Shown piece by piece: positions 54,828 through 64,000 of a stretch of 64,000 nucleotides of DNA. The position numbers and the translations under genes were made by a program. Within the stretch, counting starts at the first letter, position 1. The number at the start of each line of letters is the position of its first letter. Below the pieces are notes generated by a model. That model was not told the origin of the DNA. It made no database searches and saw only the letters and a program-made list of their open reading frames with translations. Source of the DNA: Rhodoferax sediminis. GTDB lineage: Bacteria; Pseudomonadota; Gammaproteobacteria; Burkholderiales; Burkholderiaceae_C. Where the stretch lies: positions 1,315,001 to 1,379,000 of the forward strand of contig NZ_CP035503.1 of NCBI RefSeq assembly GCF_006970865.1, read 5' to 3'.

Positions 54828-55536
54828 CCCGTTGTTCCGGCTCCAGGGTGTCGATGTCCGTTTTGGAAATCTGGCAGCGCTCTCAAAAGTAGAGCTGAAT
54901 ATCAAGGGTGGGCAAGGGGTTGCGCTGATTGGGGCCAACGGCAGTGGCAAGAGCACCTTGCTGCGCCTGTTGCATGGACTGGCCACACCCAGCACCGGGC
55001 ACATCCAGCGCGACGCCGCGGTGCGCCAGGCCATGCTGTTCCAGCGGCCCCACATGCTGCGTACGTCCGCCCGCAACAATGTGGCGCTGGGTCTGTGGCT
55101 GCGCGGCGTGCGCTGGGGCGATGCCAAGGCGCAGGCGCTGCGGGCGCTGGGCCGGGTGGGCCTGGCCCGCGTCGCCGACCAGAACGCCCGCACCCTCTCG
55201 GGCGGCCAGCAGCAGCGGCTGGCGCTGGCGCGGGCCTGGGCGTTGCAGCCCGATGTGCTGCTGCTGGACGAGCCCACCGCCAGCCTGGACCCGCATGCCA
55301 AGCGCGAGGTGGAGGCTTTGATGGCCGAGTTCTCGTCGGGGCAGGACGGCCGGGCCATGACCATCATCTTTGCCAGCCACAACCTGGGTCAGGTCAAGCG
55401 CCTGGCCAGCCGCGTGCTTTACCTGGAGCGCGGGCAGCTGCTGGCCGACTTGCCGGTGCATGAATTTTTCAACGCCGGGCGCCTGCAGCAAGTGTCCTCG
55501 GCGGCGCAATTGTTTGTCAAAGGAGAGCTCGAATGA
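54823..55536 (+). CDS. tupC: Tungstate ABC transporter ATP-binding protein
   Basis: 237 aa from the ATG at 54823, chosen because MSPLFRLQGVDVRFGN begins the ABC domain directly. Walker A GANGSGKS (about 37-44), Q-loop AMLFQRPHMLRTSA, signature LSGGQQQRLALARA, Walker B LLLDEPTASLDP. It overlaps tupA by 4 nt. The sequence upstream of the start is repeat, not gene. Confidence 0.9.
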   Translation: MSPLFRLQGVDVRFGNLAALSKVELNIKGGQGVALIGANGSGKSTLLRLLHGLATPSTGHIQRDAAVRQAMLFQRPHMLRTSARNNVALGLWLRGVRWGDAKAQALRALGRVGLARVADQNARTLSGGQQQRLALARAWALQPDVLLLDEPTASLDPHAKREVEALMAEFSSGQDGRAMTIIFASHNLGQVKRLASRVLYLERGQLLADLPVHEFFNAGRLQQVSSAAQLFVKGELE

Positions 55537-56408
55537 AATCTCGCACATCTGTCACATGCCACCATATTTTCAAGCCTTTTCGTGCTGCAACCCTTGTCCG
55601 GTGGGGGCTTGTAGCTACGCTTTCGGTAGCATCGTGGAGCGCCGGCGCGCAGCCGGCGGCAGCGCAGGCGCAGACCATCGTGATGGCATCGACCACGTCA
55701 ACCGAGCAGTCGGGCCTGTTTGGCTATCTCCTGCCGGCGTTCAAGAAGGCCAGCGGCATCGATATCAAGGTGGTGGCCGTGGGCACCGGTCAGGCGCTCG
55801 ACATGGCGCGGCGCGGCGATGCCGACGTGGTGTTTGTGCACGACCAGGCGGCCGAGGAAAAGTTCATGGCCGAGGGCTACGGCATCAAGCGCTTTCCCGT
55901 CATGTACAACGACTTTGTGCTGATCGGGCCGGCCGCCGACCCCGCCAAGGTCAAGGGCCGCGATATCGTTGGGGCCCTCAAAAGGCTGTCTGCCGCCAAT
56001 GCCAGCTTTATCTCGCGCGGCGACAAGAGCGGCACCGATGCGGCCGAGCGGCGTTACTGGAAACAGGCCGGCCTGGCGGACCACAAGGGCACGGGCTACA
56101 AGGAGTGCGGCTGCGGCATGGGGCCGGCGCTGAACATTGCTTCGTCCACCGGCGCCTATGTGTTGTCGGATCGCGGCACCTGGCTGAGCTTCAAGAACCG
56201 CGGCGACCTGACGGTGCTGGTCGAAGGTGACACCAAACTCTTCAACCAGTACGGCGTGATGGTGGTGAACCCCGCCAAACACCCGCAAGTCAAGGTGCCG
56301 CAGGCGCAAAAGTTTGTGGACTGGGTCATCTCGCCCGCTGGGCAGACCACGATTGCCGGCTACAAAATTGAAGGGCAGCAGCTTTTTTTCCCCAACGCCA
56401 CCCAGTGA
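55533..56408 (+). CDS. tupA: Tungstate-binding periplasmic protein
   Basis: 291 aa with an unusually long N-terminus before the signal peptide (membrane part about 22-45). The mature start ASTTSTEQSGLFGYLLPAFK (52-71) is the TTST...SG oxyanion-binding loop of TupA. VGTGQALDMARRGDADVVFVHD and SRGDKSGTDAAERRYWK are other family stretches. It binds tungstate with high affinity in the periplasm. Ends 9 bp before the next binding-protein gene. Confidence 0.92.
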   Translation: MKSRTSVTCHHIFKPFRAATLVRWGLVATLSVASWSAGAQPAAAQAQTIVMASTTSTEQSGLFGYLLPAFKKASGIDIKVVAVGTGQALDMARRGDADVVFVHDQAAEEKFMAEGYGIKRFPVMYNDFVLIGPAADPAKVKGRDIVGALKRLSAANASFISRGDKSGTDAAERRYWKQAGLADHKGTGYKECGCGMGPALNIASSTGAYVLSDRGTWLSFKNRGDLTVLVEGDTKLFNQYGVMVVNPAKHPQVKVPQAQKFVDWVISPAGQTTIAGYKIEGQQLFFPNATQ

Positions 56409-56417
56409 CCGCACATC

Positions 56418-57281
56418 ATGAGACTTCTATTTCGGGGTGCCGCCATGGCGGCCGTCACAGCGATGCTGGTGGGTTGCGCCAGCAGCAAGGCGCCTGTGAC
56501 TGCTGAAGCGCCACCCCACGCGCCGGCGGCCGTGCAGGTGTATGCGGCGGGCAGCCTGCGCGAGGCGCTCACGCTGATCGCGAGCGACTACGAAGCGCGC
56601 ACCGGCCAGGCGGTGGTGCTGACCTTCGGCGCCTCGGGCTTGCTGCGCGAGCGCATTGAAAAGGGAGAAGCGGCGCAAGTCTTTGCCTCCGCCGATATGG
56701 ATCATCCCCGGCGTCTGGCGGCTGGCGGCGGCTGGCAGGCGCCCACGGTGCTGGTGCGCAACGCCCTGTGTGCGCTGACCAGCGACCAGGTCAACGCCGC
56801 ACCCGCGACGCTGCTGGGGACCCTGCTGCGCCCTGCGATTCGGGTGGGGACCTCCACACCCAAGGCCGACCCGTCGGGCGACTATGCCTGGGCGCTGTTT
56901 CGCAAGGCGGACGAGATACAGCCCGGCGCCTATGCGGTGCTGGACGCCAAGGCGCTCAAACTCACGGGTGGGGCCGATTCGCCCAAGCCGCCGCCTGGTC
57001 GCGGTACCTATGCCTGGATCATGGAGCAGCGCCGGGCCGACGTGTTCCTGACCTATTGCACCAATGCGATGGCCGCGCAAAAAGAAGTTCCGTGGCTCAA
57101 GGTGGTGCAGCTCCCGCCCGTGCTGCAGGTCGGTGCGGCCTATGGCTTGACGGTACGCACCACTGCGCAGCCATCCGCCGCCCAGCTCGCGCAGGCCCTG
57201 ATGGCGCCGCCTGCGCAGGCGGTGTTCAGGCGCTTTGGCTTCGGTCCCCCGCCTTCAGGTCTTGAGCCGCCTCAAAGGTAA
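56418..57281 (+). CDS. ModA-like oxyanion-binding lipoprotein
   Basis: 287 aa. A lipobox (AMLVGCASS) marks a lipid anchor. VYAAGSLREALTLIASDYEA resembles the ModA start (AASLxxxLxxIxxxY), with FGASGLLRERIEKGEAAQVFASADM and VGTSTPKADPSGDYAWALF. It is thought to bind molybdate or another oxyanion. Placed directly after tupBCA on the same strand, it may be an extra receptor for that transporter. The stop overlaps the convergent gene by 10 nt. Confidence 0.82.
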   Translation: MRLLFRGAAMAAVTAMLVGCASSKAPVTAEAPPHAPAAVQVYAAGSLREALTLIASDYEARTGQAVVLTFGASGLLRERIEKGEAAQVFASADMDHPRRLAAGGGWQAPTVLVRNALCALTSDQVNAAPATLLGTLLRPAIRVGTSTPKADPSGDYAWALFRKADEIQPGAYAVLDAKALKLTGGADSPKPPPGRGTYAWIMEQRRADVFLTYCTNAMAAQKEVPWLKVVQLPPVLQVGAAYGLTVRTTAQPSAAQLAQALMAPPAQAVFRRFGFGPPPSGLEPPQR

Positions 57282-58753
57282 TCGCCGCCCGCCTCCTTGG
57301 CAAAGCGGCCCGGGTCGCCTTCCCAGACGATGCGCGCGTGTTCCAGCACATAGACGCGGTCGGCGTGGGGCAGGGCGAACGTCACGTTTTGCTCTCCCAG
57401 CAGAACGGTGATGGGCGTGGTTTGCCGCAGCTTTTCGAGCGCCTTGGAGAGCTGCTCGAGAATCACGGGCGCCAGTCCGAGTGTGGGCTCGTCGAGTATC
57501 AGGATCTCCGGCTTCATCATCAGGGCACGCCCGATGGCCAGCATTTGCTGCTCGCCGCCGCTGAGCGTTTGCGCCATCTGCGCCTGGCGCTCCTGCAGGA
57601 TGGGAAACAGATCGAACAGCCACGCGAGCTGCGTTTCCCGCTCCGCGTCGTCGAGATGCTGGCCGCCCAGGTCCAGGTTCTCGCGCACACTCATTTCGCC
57701 GAACAACTCCCGCGTCTCCGGACACTGCACGATGCCGCTCTTCGCGATCTGGGCTGGTGTGCGCCCGCGCAGCCGCTGTCCGCCCCGCACGATGTCTCCC
57801 GTATAGGGCAGAAAGCCGGAGATGGTGTTGAACAGGGTTGTCTTGCCGGCGCCGTTGAGTCCGACGATCGAGACGAATTCGCGTTGATGGATGTGGATCG
57901 ATACGTTTTCCAGCGCCTGGGCTTTGCCATAGTGGACGCTGATGTTTTCGACCTGCAGCAACGGTATCTTGTCCTTGAAGCTGGTTTCGGGGCGCGCCGA
58001 GGTTTCGATGGCGCCGCCGAGGTAGACGCGCCGCACGGTCTCGTTGCGCATGACTTCATCGGCGCGCCCCGTCACGATCTCTTCGCCCAGGTACATCGCA
58101 AGCACGCGATCGACGAGCGCCGAGACGCTCTTCACATTGTGATCAACCAGCAGCACCGCGCGGCCCTCGTCGCGAAAGCTGCGTATCAACTCGGAAAAGA
58201 CGCTGACCTCCGCGAGGGTCAGCCCCGCGAAGGGCTCGTCGACGAGAACGACCTTGGGGTCGCGCGCAATGGCCTTGGCCAACTCGAGACGGCGCAGATC
58301 GGCAAACGCCAGCGTGGGCGGCCGGCGATCCAGTACCGGGCCGAGACCCACGCGCTGCGCGATCTGCCTGGCGTGTTGCGTCAACGAGGGGTCCGCAAAT
58401 ACCTTTAGCAAGCTGTCGGGCAGCAGCGCCACCATGATGTTTTCAAGCACCGTCTGCCGGTTCAGGGGCCGCGAATGCTGGAATACCATGCCGAATCCGC
58501 GCCGGGCGATCTTGTGGGCCGCAAGCCCGGCCAGGTTTTCCCCCTGGAAGAGGACCTGGCCTGCCGTGGGGCGTTCGATCCCCATGATGCTTTTCATGGC
58601 GGTCGATTTGCCCGAGCCGTTGGGCCCGATCAGCCCGAAGATTTCCCCGGCCGTGAGGCTGAAGCTCAGGTTCTTGACGGCCGTCAGGCCGCCAAAGGTC
58701 TTGGTAAGTCCGCGGACCTCGAGAATGGGGGCGGCTGGTGCGGCGGGCGTCAC
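57272..58753 (-). CDS. Fused LivG-LivF-type double ABC ATPase
   Basis: 493 aa made of two ABC domains. The first (1-255) is LivG-like, with Walker A GPNGSGKS (43-50) and Walker B VVLVDEPFAGL. Its signature region reads LAFADLRRLELAK instead of LSYGEQRR, a clear departure. The second (265-493) is LivF-like, with Walker A GLNGAGKT (298-305), signature LSGGEQQ and LILDEPTLGLAPVI. It energises the importer with the two permeases upstream. It overlaps the permease gene by 4 nt. Confidence 0.9.
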   Translation of the reverse strand: MTPAAPAAPILEVRGLTKTFGGLTAVKNLSFSLTAGEIFGLIGPNGSGKSTAMKSIMGIERPTAGQVLFQGENLAGLAAHKIARRGFGMVFQHSRPLNRQTVLENIMVALLPDSLLKVFADPSLTQHARQIAQRVGLGPVLDRRPPTLAFADLRRLELAKAIARDPKVVLVDEPFAGLTLAEVSVFSELIRSFRDEGRAVLLVDHNVKSVSALVDRVLAMYLGEEIVTGRADEVMRNETVRRVYLGGAIETSARPETSFKDKIPLLQVENISVHYGKAQALENVSIHIHQREFVSIVGLNGAGKTTLFNTISGFLPYTGDIVRGGQRLRGRTPAQIAKSGIVQCPETRELFGEMSVRENLDLGGQHLDDAERETQLAWLFDLFPILQERQAQMAQTLSGGEQQMLAIGRALMMKPEILILDEPTLGLAPVILEQLSKALEKLRQTTPITVLLGEQNVTFALPHADRVYVLEHARIVWEGDPGRFAKEAGGDYL

Positions 58754-59676
58754 GACCGGGTTCCTCGCGACAGAACAACGCCCAGAAAACCGTTCGGGAA
58801 GAAAAGGATGACGAGCAGGGCGACGCTGGACACGATGAAGGTCGCGAGCTCACCGGTTGGCCTGAGGAATTCGCCGGCGACGATCAGGAAGATCGCCCCC
58901 AGCGCGGCGCCCAGCACCGTGCGCCGCCCCCCCAGCACTGCGGCAACGATCACCTGGACGCCTACGGCAATATCGACCACCGTGCCGACCGACGCGGTTC
59001 CCATGTAGAACACCAGCAGGGCGCCCGCCAGCCCGGAGAAAAATGCACTGACGATGAAGGCGGCGAGCTTGTGCTTGATGATGTTGAAGCCCAGTGCGCC
59101 GGCCTGCACGGGATCCTGCCCGCTGGCCTGCAAAATCAGGCCGACCGGCGACTGCGCCAGCCCGAACAGGATGGCGCCGCTCAGTGCCATGAAGCCCAGT
59201 GCGATCCAGTAATTGACGCCGGCATCGATGGAGAGCACATCCGGGATCGTGAGTCCGATTTCGCCGCCCGTGAGGTCCGCAAACACGACCACGAAACTTT
59301 GCAGGATCAGGACCGCCACCAGGGTCGTCAGTCCGAAATACGGCCCGCGCAGGCGCAGCGCCGGCAGCGCCAGCACGAAGCCCGCGACGACTGCGGCCAG
59401 GGCGCCGGCCGCAACGCACAGATAGAGCTCAAGACCATAGTGGCTGTTGAGGATTCCGGCCGTGTAGGCTCCCACGCCAATCAGAAAGGTCGGGCCAAAA
59501 TTGACCTCGCCCGCAAAGCCGAACAAAAGATCCCAGCTCATGGCGAACACGCCAAAATAATAGGCAACCGTCAGCAGCCCCAGGATATAGGCTGACACAT
59601 ACCAGGGCAGCGTCGCGGCAATGGCGAGCACCGCCAGCGTGACCCACAGGAAGGGTGACCTGATCCGGCTTCGCAT
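58750..59676 (-). CDS. Branched-chain/urea-type ABC permease (LivM-like)
   Basis: 308 aa from the ATG at 59676. Eight to ten hydrophobic segments. LLFGFAGEVNFGPTFLIGVGAYTAG and LRLRGPYFGLTTLVAVLI are LivM-type stretches. The substrate is unknown. It overlaps the fused ATPase at the end and starts 2 bp after the LivH-like stop. It forms the second permease half. Confidence 0.9.
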   Translation of the reverse strand: MRSRIRSPFLWVTLAVLAIAATLPWYVSAYILGLLTVAYYFGVFAMSWDLLFGFAGEVNFGPTFLIGVGAYTAGILNSHYGLELYLCVAAGALAAVVAGFVLALPALRLRGPYFGLTTLVAVLILQSFVVVFADLTGGEIGLTIPDVLSIDAGVNYWIALGFMALSGAILFGLAQSPVGLILQASGQDPVQAGALGFNIIKHKLAAFIVSAFFSGLAGALLVFYMGTASVGTVVDIAVGVQVIVAAVLGGRRTVLGAALGAIFLIVAGEFLRPTGELATFIVSSVALLVILFFPNGFLGVVLSRGTRS

Positions 59677-59678
59677 GG

Positions 59679-60554
59679 TTATCTTCTCCCCAGCAGGCCT
59701 TGCGGCCTGATATACATGACGACGATGAGCAGCAGCAGCGCGGGGATTGTTCGATAGGCGGGCGATATCAGATAGGCCGTCATCGTTTCGAGATAGCCGA
59801 CCACATAGGCGGCAATCAGTGACCCCGAGACGCTGCCAAGACCTCCGAGCACGACGATGGAAAAGGCGCTCGCGGTGAGCGGCCCGACACTGTAGGAGCT
59901 GACGCCCAGGAACATGCCCAGCAGCACGCCGGCGATGCCGGCCAGAATGCCGTAGATCGCCCAGACCACAATGTAGATATGGGTCAGCTCGTGCCCGAGC
60001 AGGGTGACGCCACGCGGATTCATCGACGCCGCCAGCACGGTTTTCCCCATCTTGGTCCGGTTCACCAGCAGCCACAGCAGACCGATCACCATCCAGCAGA
60101 TGATGGCAGTGAAGATTTCATTCTTCGGCGTACGCACGCCCAGGATGGAGACCACTCCCTCGACGATGGGCAGAACGGTTTTGGCATTGTTGGTGAAGAA
60201 ATAGGCAATCAGCTCCTGCAGCATGATCCCCCACAGCAGCGTCGCGGTCAGGATGAAGATTTCTTTTTCTTCGTTGGGGATACGCCTGGAGCGCTGGATC
60301 GGTTGGACGACCGCGAAGTAGGTGGCGAGCGCGGCGATCAGTGCCGTCAGCAGGCCCACCAGCGCACCCGCATAGGTGTCGAGGTGAAGCACATTCCCCG
60401 CAGCCCATGCGGCCACCGCGGCCGTGACCATCACGGCACCGTGCGACAAATTGAGGACGCCGGACACCCCGAAGATCAGGGTGAAGCCGGTGGCTCCAAG
60501 CGCGTACAGCGCGCTGATGGCAAAACCGTCGATCAGGATTTGTAAGGCAAGCAT
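59679..60554 (-). CDS. Branched-chain/urea-type ABC permease (LivH-like)
   Basis: 291 aa from the ATG at 60554. QILIDGFAISALYALGATGFTLIFGVSGVLN and LSHGAVMVTAAVAAW match the LivH family. GKTVLAASMNPRGVTLLGHE is the coupling loop. It lies 94 bp downstream of the binding-protein gene. The specificity is not shown by sequence. Confidence 0.9.
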   Translation of the reverse strand: MLALQILIDGFAISALYALGATGFTLIFGVSGVLNLSHGAVMVTAAVAAWAAGNVLHLDTYAGALVGLLTALIAALATYFAVVQPIQRSRRIPNEEKEIFILTATLLWGIMLQELIAYFFTNNAKTVLPIVEGVVSILGVRTPKNEIFTAIICWMVIGLLWLLVNRTKMGKTVLAASMNPRGVTLLGHELTHIYIVVWAIYGILAGIAGVLLGMFLGVSSYSVGPLTASAFSIVVLGGLGSVSGSLIAAYVVGYLETMTAYLISPAYRTIPALLLLIVVMYIRPQGLLGRR

Positions 60555-60648
60555 CAGGAATGGCCGGCAAGCAGGCCGCCTCAACGGGTTGGGAAAAGGG
60601 GCACGGCCATGCGCCGGAGCGAGCCCCGGCGCATGGCGATGGTCGGAA

Positions 60649-61917
60649 CTACAGGCCGGCGCCGAGTTTCACGAAGCTCGGGAATTTGAGCGTTCCCTTG
60701 GCGATTTCCTTGGGCCAGACGGTGACTTGTTTGCCGTCCTGCCATTGCGACATGAGGCCGGTGATCAGGCCCTTGCCGTATTTGATCGAGTGTGTGAACT
60801 GGTCATCTTTGCCGTAGAACTGGACGCGGCCAATCGTGCCTTCCCAGTCGGTCTTTTCAAGCGCTGCCACCAGCTTGTCCGCATCGGTTGATTTGGCGCG
60901 GCGAATGGCGTCGGCAATGAAGTACACCTCGTCATACGCGGTGTAACCCGCATAGGAGGGAAAGTTGCCAAAGCGCTTCTTGAAGCCATCGCTGAACGGC
61001 AAGGTTTTTGGCGTGACGGCGGCGTCGGGCGCGGACACTGCCTGGAAGATGATCCCCGCGGCCGCGCCGTTGGTGTCATTCCAGAAGGTGCTGTTGGAAG
61101 CTTGCGAGCTGATCCCCAGCATCGGAATGGGTACCTGCTGCGTCTTCCACTGCACCGTGGGCTGGACACCGACATGCGAAATGCCGGTGATGATGACGTC
61201 GGGCTTGGCGGCTTCGATCTTGCTGAAGATGGGGGTGAAATCCGTCGTGTCGGGCGAGAAACGGATGTGATCAAGAACCTTCAGTCCAATCTTGGGCAGG
61301 CACTCTTCATATGCCACGTCGAGTGGTTTGGTCCATGCCGCGTCTTCGCTCATGATGACTGCGGATTTCATGTGCTTGCCGTCGACCAGCAGTTCCTTGG
61401 CGGCGTCGCAGACCGAGTGCGCGAGGGCGGCGGAGGTCAGGTAGCCATGAAAGGTGTATTTGTTTTTCTCGTAGTCCTTGTGCACGCTCAGGCTGATTTC
61501 GTTGGAGGCAGCGCCCGGCGTGATGAACGGCGTCTTCAGGCGCGCCGCCCAGGGCTCCAGCGCCAGCACCACTTCGCTGATGTAGCTGCCGATCACCGCA
61601 ACCACCTTATCTTCGTTGACCGCGCGCTGAAATGCGCGAACCGAATCGGCGGAGGAGCTGTGATTGTCGTAAGTAACGATTTCAATCTTGCGCCCATCGA
61701 CGCCGCCCTTGGCATTGATTTCATCGGCGGCCATCTGCGCTGCCTGCGGAATCGAAGCTCCTGCAATCGCCTGCGCCTCCGCGATCACGCCGATCTTGAT
61801 GGGAGGATCGGCGGCAAAAGCCAGTGTCGGGACACTCGCGCAAAACGCCAGGGTGGCCGCACCCAGAAGCTTGCCCAGTGGGCGGGAAGAGTGAAGTGGA
61901 ACAAATTTCACCATCAT
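60649..61917 (-). CDS. Liv-type ABC substrate-binding protein
   Basis: 422 aa from the ATG at 61917 (RBS GGAGA). Signal peptide LGKLLGAATLAFCASVPTLAFA. The mature part reads DPPIKIGVIAEAQAIAGASI and QAAQMAADEINAKGGVDGR, the Leu/Ile/Val-binding fold. It is larger than the livK protein at 50125 and not closely similar, so it likely binds something else, such as an amide, urea or aromatic acid. First gene of the second liv-type operon. Confidence 0.88.
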   Translation of the reverse strand: MMVKFVPLHSSRPLGKLLGAATLAFCASVPTLAFAADPPIKIGVIAEAQAIAGASIPQAAQMAADEINAKGGVDGRKIEIVTYDNHSSSADSVRAFQRAVNEDKVVAVIGSYISEVVLALEPWAARLKTPFITPGAASNEISLSVHKDYEKNKYTFHGYLTSAALAHSVCDAAKELLVDGKHMKSAVIMSEDAAWTKPLDVAYEECLPKIGLKVLDHIRFSPDTTDFTPIFSKIEAAKPDVIITGISHVGVQPTVQWKTQQVPIPMLGISSQASNSTFWNDTNGAAAGIIFQAVSAPDAAVTPKTLPFSDGFKKRFGNFPSYAGYTAYDEVYFIADAIRRAKSTDADKLVAALEKTDWEGTIGRVQFYGKDDQFTHSIKYGKGLITGLMSQWQDGKQVTVWPKEIAKGTLKFPSFVKLGAGL

Positions 61918-62048
61918 GGTGTGTCTCCAAATTTTTGAGTTTTTTATTTTGGACACTTCAAACTTGAAGCGCATCCGGGTAACCCAGTAGGGTGCGCGAC
62001 TGCTTTGCCCCGGCGTTTCACGATGTGGTCGGGGGCCGCCTCTGCGGC

Positions 62049-63140
62049 CTATCCCAGAATGGCCACGCCCTTGATCTGCGCAAATACCGTCTGACCCACC
62101 GCCAGCGCCAGCGCGTCGGCCGACTTGAGGGTGATGCGGGCCAGCAGCGGGCTGCCACCCGCATCGAGCCGCACCATGACCTGGCCGGGACTGTCGCTGG
62201 CAAGCGCCATGATGGTGGCTGGCAGGATATTGAGAACGCTGGTGCCCGATTGCCGCTGCAGCGTGAGGCTGACGTCGCGCGCCTGAATGCGAACCCGGAT
62301 GGCGTGTCCCACATGGATCGTTTGCTGGGGCAGGCTGAGCTGTCCACCAGAGAATTCGGCCAGCGTCAGGTGATAGCCGGCCTCGTGGCGGGCAACGGTG
62401 GCGCTGATCACGGCGCCGGCGCTGTCGCCGTGGGCCAGCGGCAGGTCCAGCCGCGTCATCAGATCAAAGGTGGCACCGCTGGCGACCATTTTGCCTGCGT
62501 CCAGCAGCACCATGTGATCGGCCAACCGGGCAACTTCGTCCGGCGCATGGCTGACGTACAGCACGGGAATATCGAGTTCGCCGTGCAGCCGTTCCAGATA
62601 GGGCAGGATTTCGGCCTTGCGTTTGGCATCCAGTGCAGCCAGCGGCTCGTCCATCAGCAAGATGCGCGGACTGGTGGCCAGTGCCCTGGCAATGGCCACG
62701 CGCTGGCGCTCGCCGCCCGACAGTGTGGCCGGCGAGCGCTGCATCAGGGGCCCCATGCCCAGCAGTTCCACCGCTTGTGCCAGCGACACGCGCCGCTGTG
62801 CCGGGGGCACCCGTTTCATGCCGTACGCCATGTTCTGGGCCACCGTGAGGTGTGCAAACAGGCTGGGCTCCTGGAACACATAACCCAGCGCGCGCTGGTG
62901 CGTGGGCACGAACAGGCCGCGCGCATCGTCCTGCCAGACCTCGCCATTGACTTCCACATAGCCGCCCCGGGCGCGCTCCAGCCCCGCGATGGCGCGCAGG
63001 CAGGTGGTTTTGCCCGAACCGGAGGGGCCGAACAGGGCGCTGACCTTGCGTCCCGGCAGGGCAAGATCGACGTCGAGCGCAAAGCCGGCGTAGTTCAGTT
63101 GCAGGCGCGCCAGCACCGCGGGATGGCCGTCGGTGCTCAC
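62049..63140 (-). CDS. modC: Molybdate ABC transporter ATPase ModC
   Basis: 363 aa. Walker A GPSGSGKT (38-45), [13 protein letters not shown], signature [15 protein letters not shown], Walker [12 protein letters not shown]. The C-terminal Mop-type TOBE domain (about 285-360; [21 protein letters not shown]) binds molybdate and is diagnostic for ModC. It overlaps modB by 4 nt. Confidence 0.95.
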   Translation of the reverse strand: MSTDGHPAVLARLQLNYAGFALDVDLALPGRKVSALFGPSGSGKTTCLRAIAGLERARGGYVEVNGEVWQDDARGLFVPTHQRALGYVFQEPSLFAHLTVAQNMAYGMKRVPPAQRRVSLAQAVELLGMGPLMQRSPATLSGGERQRVAIARALATSPRILLMDEPLAALDAKRKAEILPYLERLHGELDIPVLYVSHAPDEVARLADHMVLLDAGKMVASGATFDLMTRLDLPLAHGDSAGAVISATVARHEAGYHLTLAEFSGGQLSLPQQTIHVGHAIRVRIQARDVSLTLQRQSGTSVLNILPATIMALASDSPGQVMVRLDAGGSPLLARITLKSADALALAVGQTVFAQIKGVAILG

Positions 63141-63838
63141 CGGCTCAATCCGGTTTTACGCTGTCCTGTGGGGTTCAGCGTGTACAGGGCCAGCAGCACG
63201 GCAAACGAAAATGCCACCATGCCGGCCGACAGCCAGTGCGCCTGCGTGAATTCCAGTGCTTCGACATGGTCGTAGATTTGCACCGACACCACGCGCGTCT
63301 TGTCGGGGATGTTGCCGCCGATCATCAGCACCACGCCAAACTCGCCCACGGTGTGTGCGAAGCCCATCACGGTGGCCGTCAGGTAGCCCGGTCTGGCCAG
63401 CGGCAGCACGACGCTGAAAAACGTGTCGAGTTTTGAGGCGCGCAGCGTGGCCGCGACCTCCAGCGGCCGCTCGCCGATCGCCTCGAACGCGTTCTGGATC
63501 GGCTGCACCACGAATGGCATGGAATAGAGCACCGAGCCCACCACCAGGCCGGCAAAGGTGAACGGCAGCACGCCCAGCCCGAGCGACTGGGTCAGCTGGC
63601 CGAGCGGCCCGTTCGGCCCCAGCGTCACCAGCAGATAAAAACCGAGCACACTGGGTGGCAGCACCAGGGGCAGCGCCACCAGCGCACCCGCCGGACCCTT
63701 CCACCAGGAACGCGTGCGTGCCAGCCACCAGGCCAGCGGCGTGCCCAGTACCAGCAGGATGAGCGTGGTCAGCCCCGCCAGTTCCAGCGTCAGCCTGACG
63801 GCGCTCCAGGCGGCGTGACCCAGCGCATCAGCGGGCAA
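63137..63838 (-). CDS. modB: Molybdate ABC transporter permease ModB
   Basis: 233 aa, five helices. [22 protein letters not shown] and [32 protein letters not shown] carry the EAA-type coupling loop of ModB. It moves molybdate across the inner membrane with ModC and ModA. Coupled to modC by a 4-nt overlap. Confidence 0.95.
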   Translation of the reverse strand: MPADALGHAAWSAVRLTLELAGLTTLILLVLGTPLAWWLARTRSWWKGPAGALVALPLVLPPSVLGFYLLVTLGPNGPLGQLTQSLGLGVLPFTFAGLVVGSVLYSMPFVVQPIQNAFEAIGERPLEVAATLRASKLDTFFSVVLPLARPGYLTATVMGFAHTVGEFGVVLMIGGNIPDKTRVVSVQIYDHVEALEFTQAHWLSAGMVAFSFAVLLALYTLNPTGQRKTGLSR

Positions 63839-63876
63839 GTGCGCCTCCCCGCCGTTGGGCTTGCGGGGCAGAGCGC

Positions 63877-64000
<124 letters not shown>

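Overview
The window looks like chromosome from a high-GC betaproteobacterium of the order Burkholderiales, most likely family Comamonadaceae (Polaromonas/Rhodoferax/Acidovorax type). The grounds are gene content (BPSS1780-type membrane protein, ThrB kinase beside polA, two liv-type clusters, a polyhydroxybutyrate-degradation trio), GC-rich codon use, and a GC-rich intergenic repeat remembered from that family. This is inference from family resemblance; no search was run.

Layout. 1-9.2 kb is housekeeping: the end of a HisC-like aminotransferase, rsgA, a pterin dehydratase, an M48 protease, orn, a DEAD-box helicase with a structured leader, an anion permease, a lipoprotein methyltransferase and an MFS exporter. 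9.2-16.7 kb is accessory: an IS3 remnant, gene scars, and a translationally coupled efflux operon (outer-membrane factor, HlyD adaptor, RbbA-like ATPase/permease, YhhJ-like permease). 16.7-22.3 kb is a compact integrated element in the 3' end of tRNA-Lys. It is bounded by 49-bp direct repeats and carries an AT-rich FRG-domain plus DUF262 gene pair (candidate defence module), an unknown gene, a Rep_trans-type initiator/relaxase, an excisionase-like protein and a tyrosine integrase. 22.3-43.4 kb is core metabolism: tRNA-Lys, tRNA-Ala, guaC, uvrD, thrB, polA, a ClC channel, the PHB trio, a ZIP transporter, a siderophore-interacting protein, a sulfurtransferase, an orphan LeuD and a Rieske oxygenase. 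43.5-46.7 kb is xseB-ispA-dxs (isoprenoid precursors). 46.7-51.3 kb is a complete branched-chain amino-acid-type ABC system (livFGMHK order on the minus strand). 51.4-64 kb has an EgtB/SenA-like enzyme, a ModE-like regulator divergent from a tungstate tupBCA system with an extra ModA-like lipoprotein, a second liv-type system with fused ATPases, and modC-modB-modA (modA cut by the window edge).

How they work together. The tup and mod systems and the ModE-like regulator make this end an oxyanion (tungstate/molybdate) uptake region. A Liv-type importer of unknown substrate lies between them. The patatin-like hydrolase, acetoacetate decarboxylase and hydroxybutyrate dehydrogenase probably degrade PHB and ketone bodies. 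The most notable region is the tRNA-Lys element. Its two cargo genes are transcribed away from the mobility genes and are visibly AT-richer than everything around them. A degenerate third att-like copy at 9271 suggests that the neighbouring efflux segment was once part of, or next to, an older insertion at the same tRNA site.
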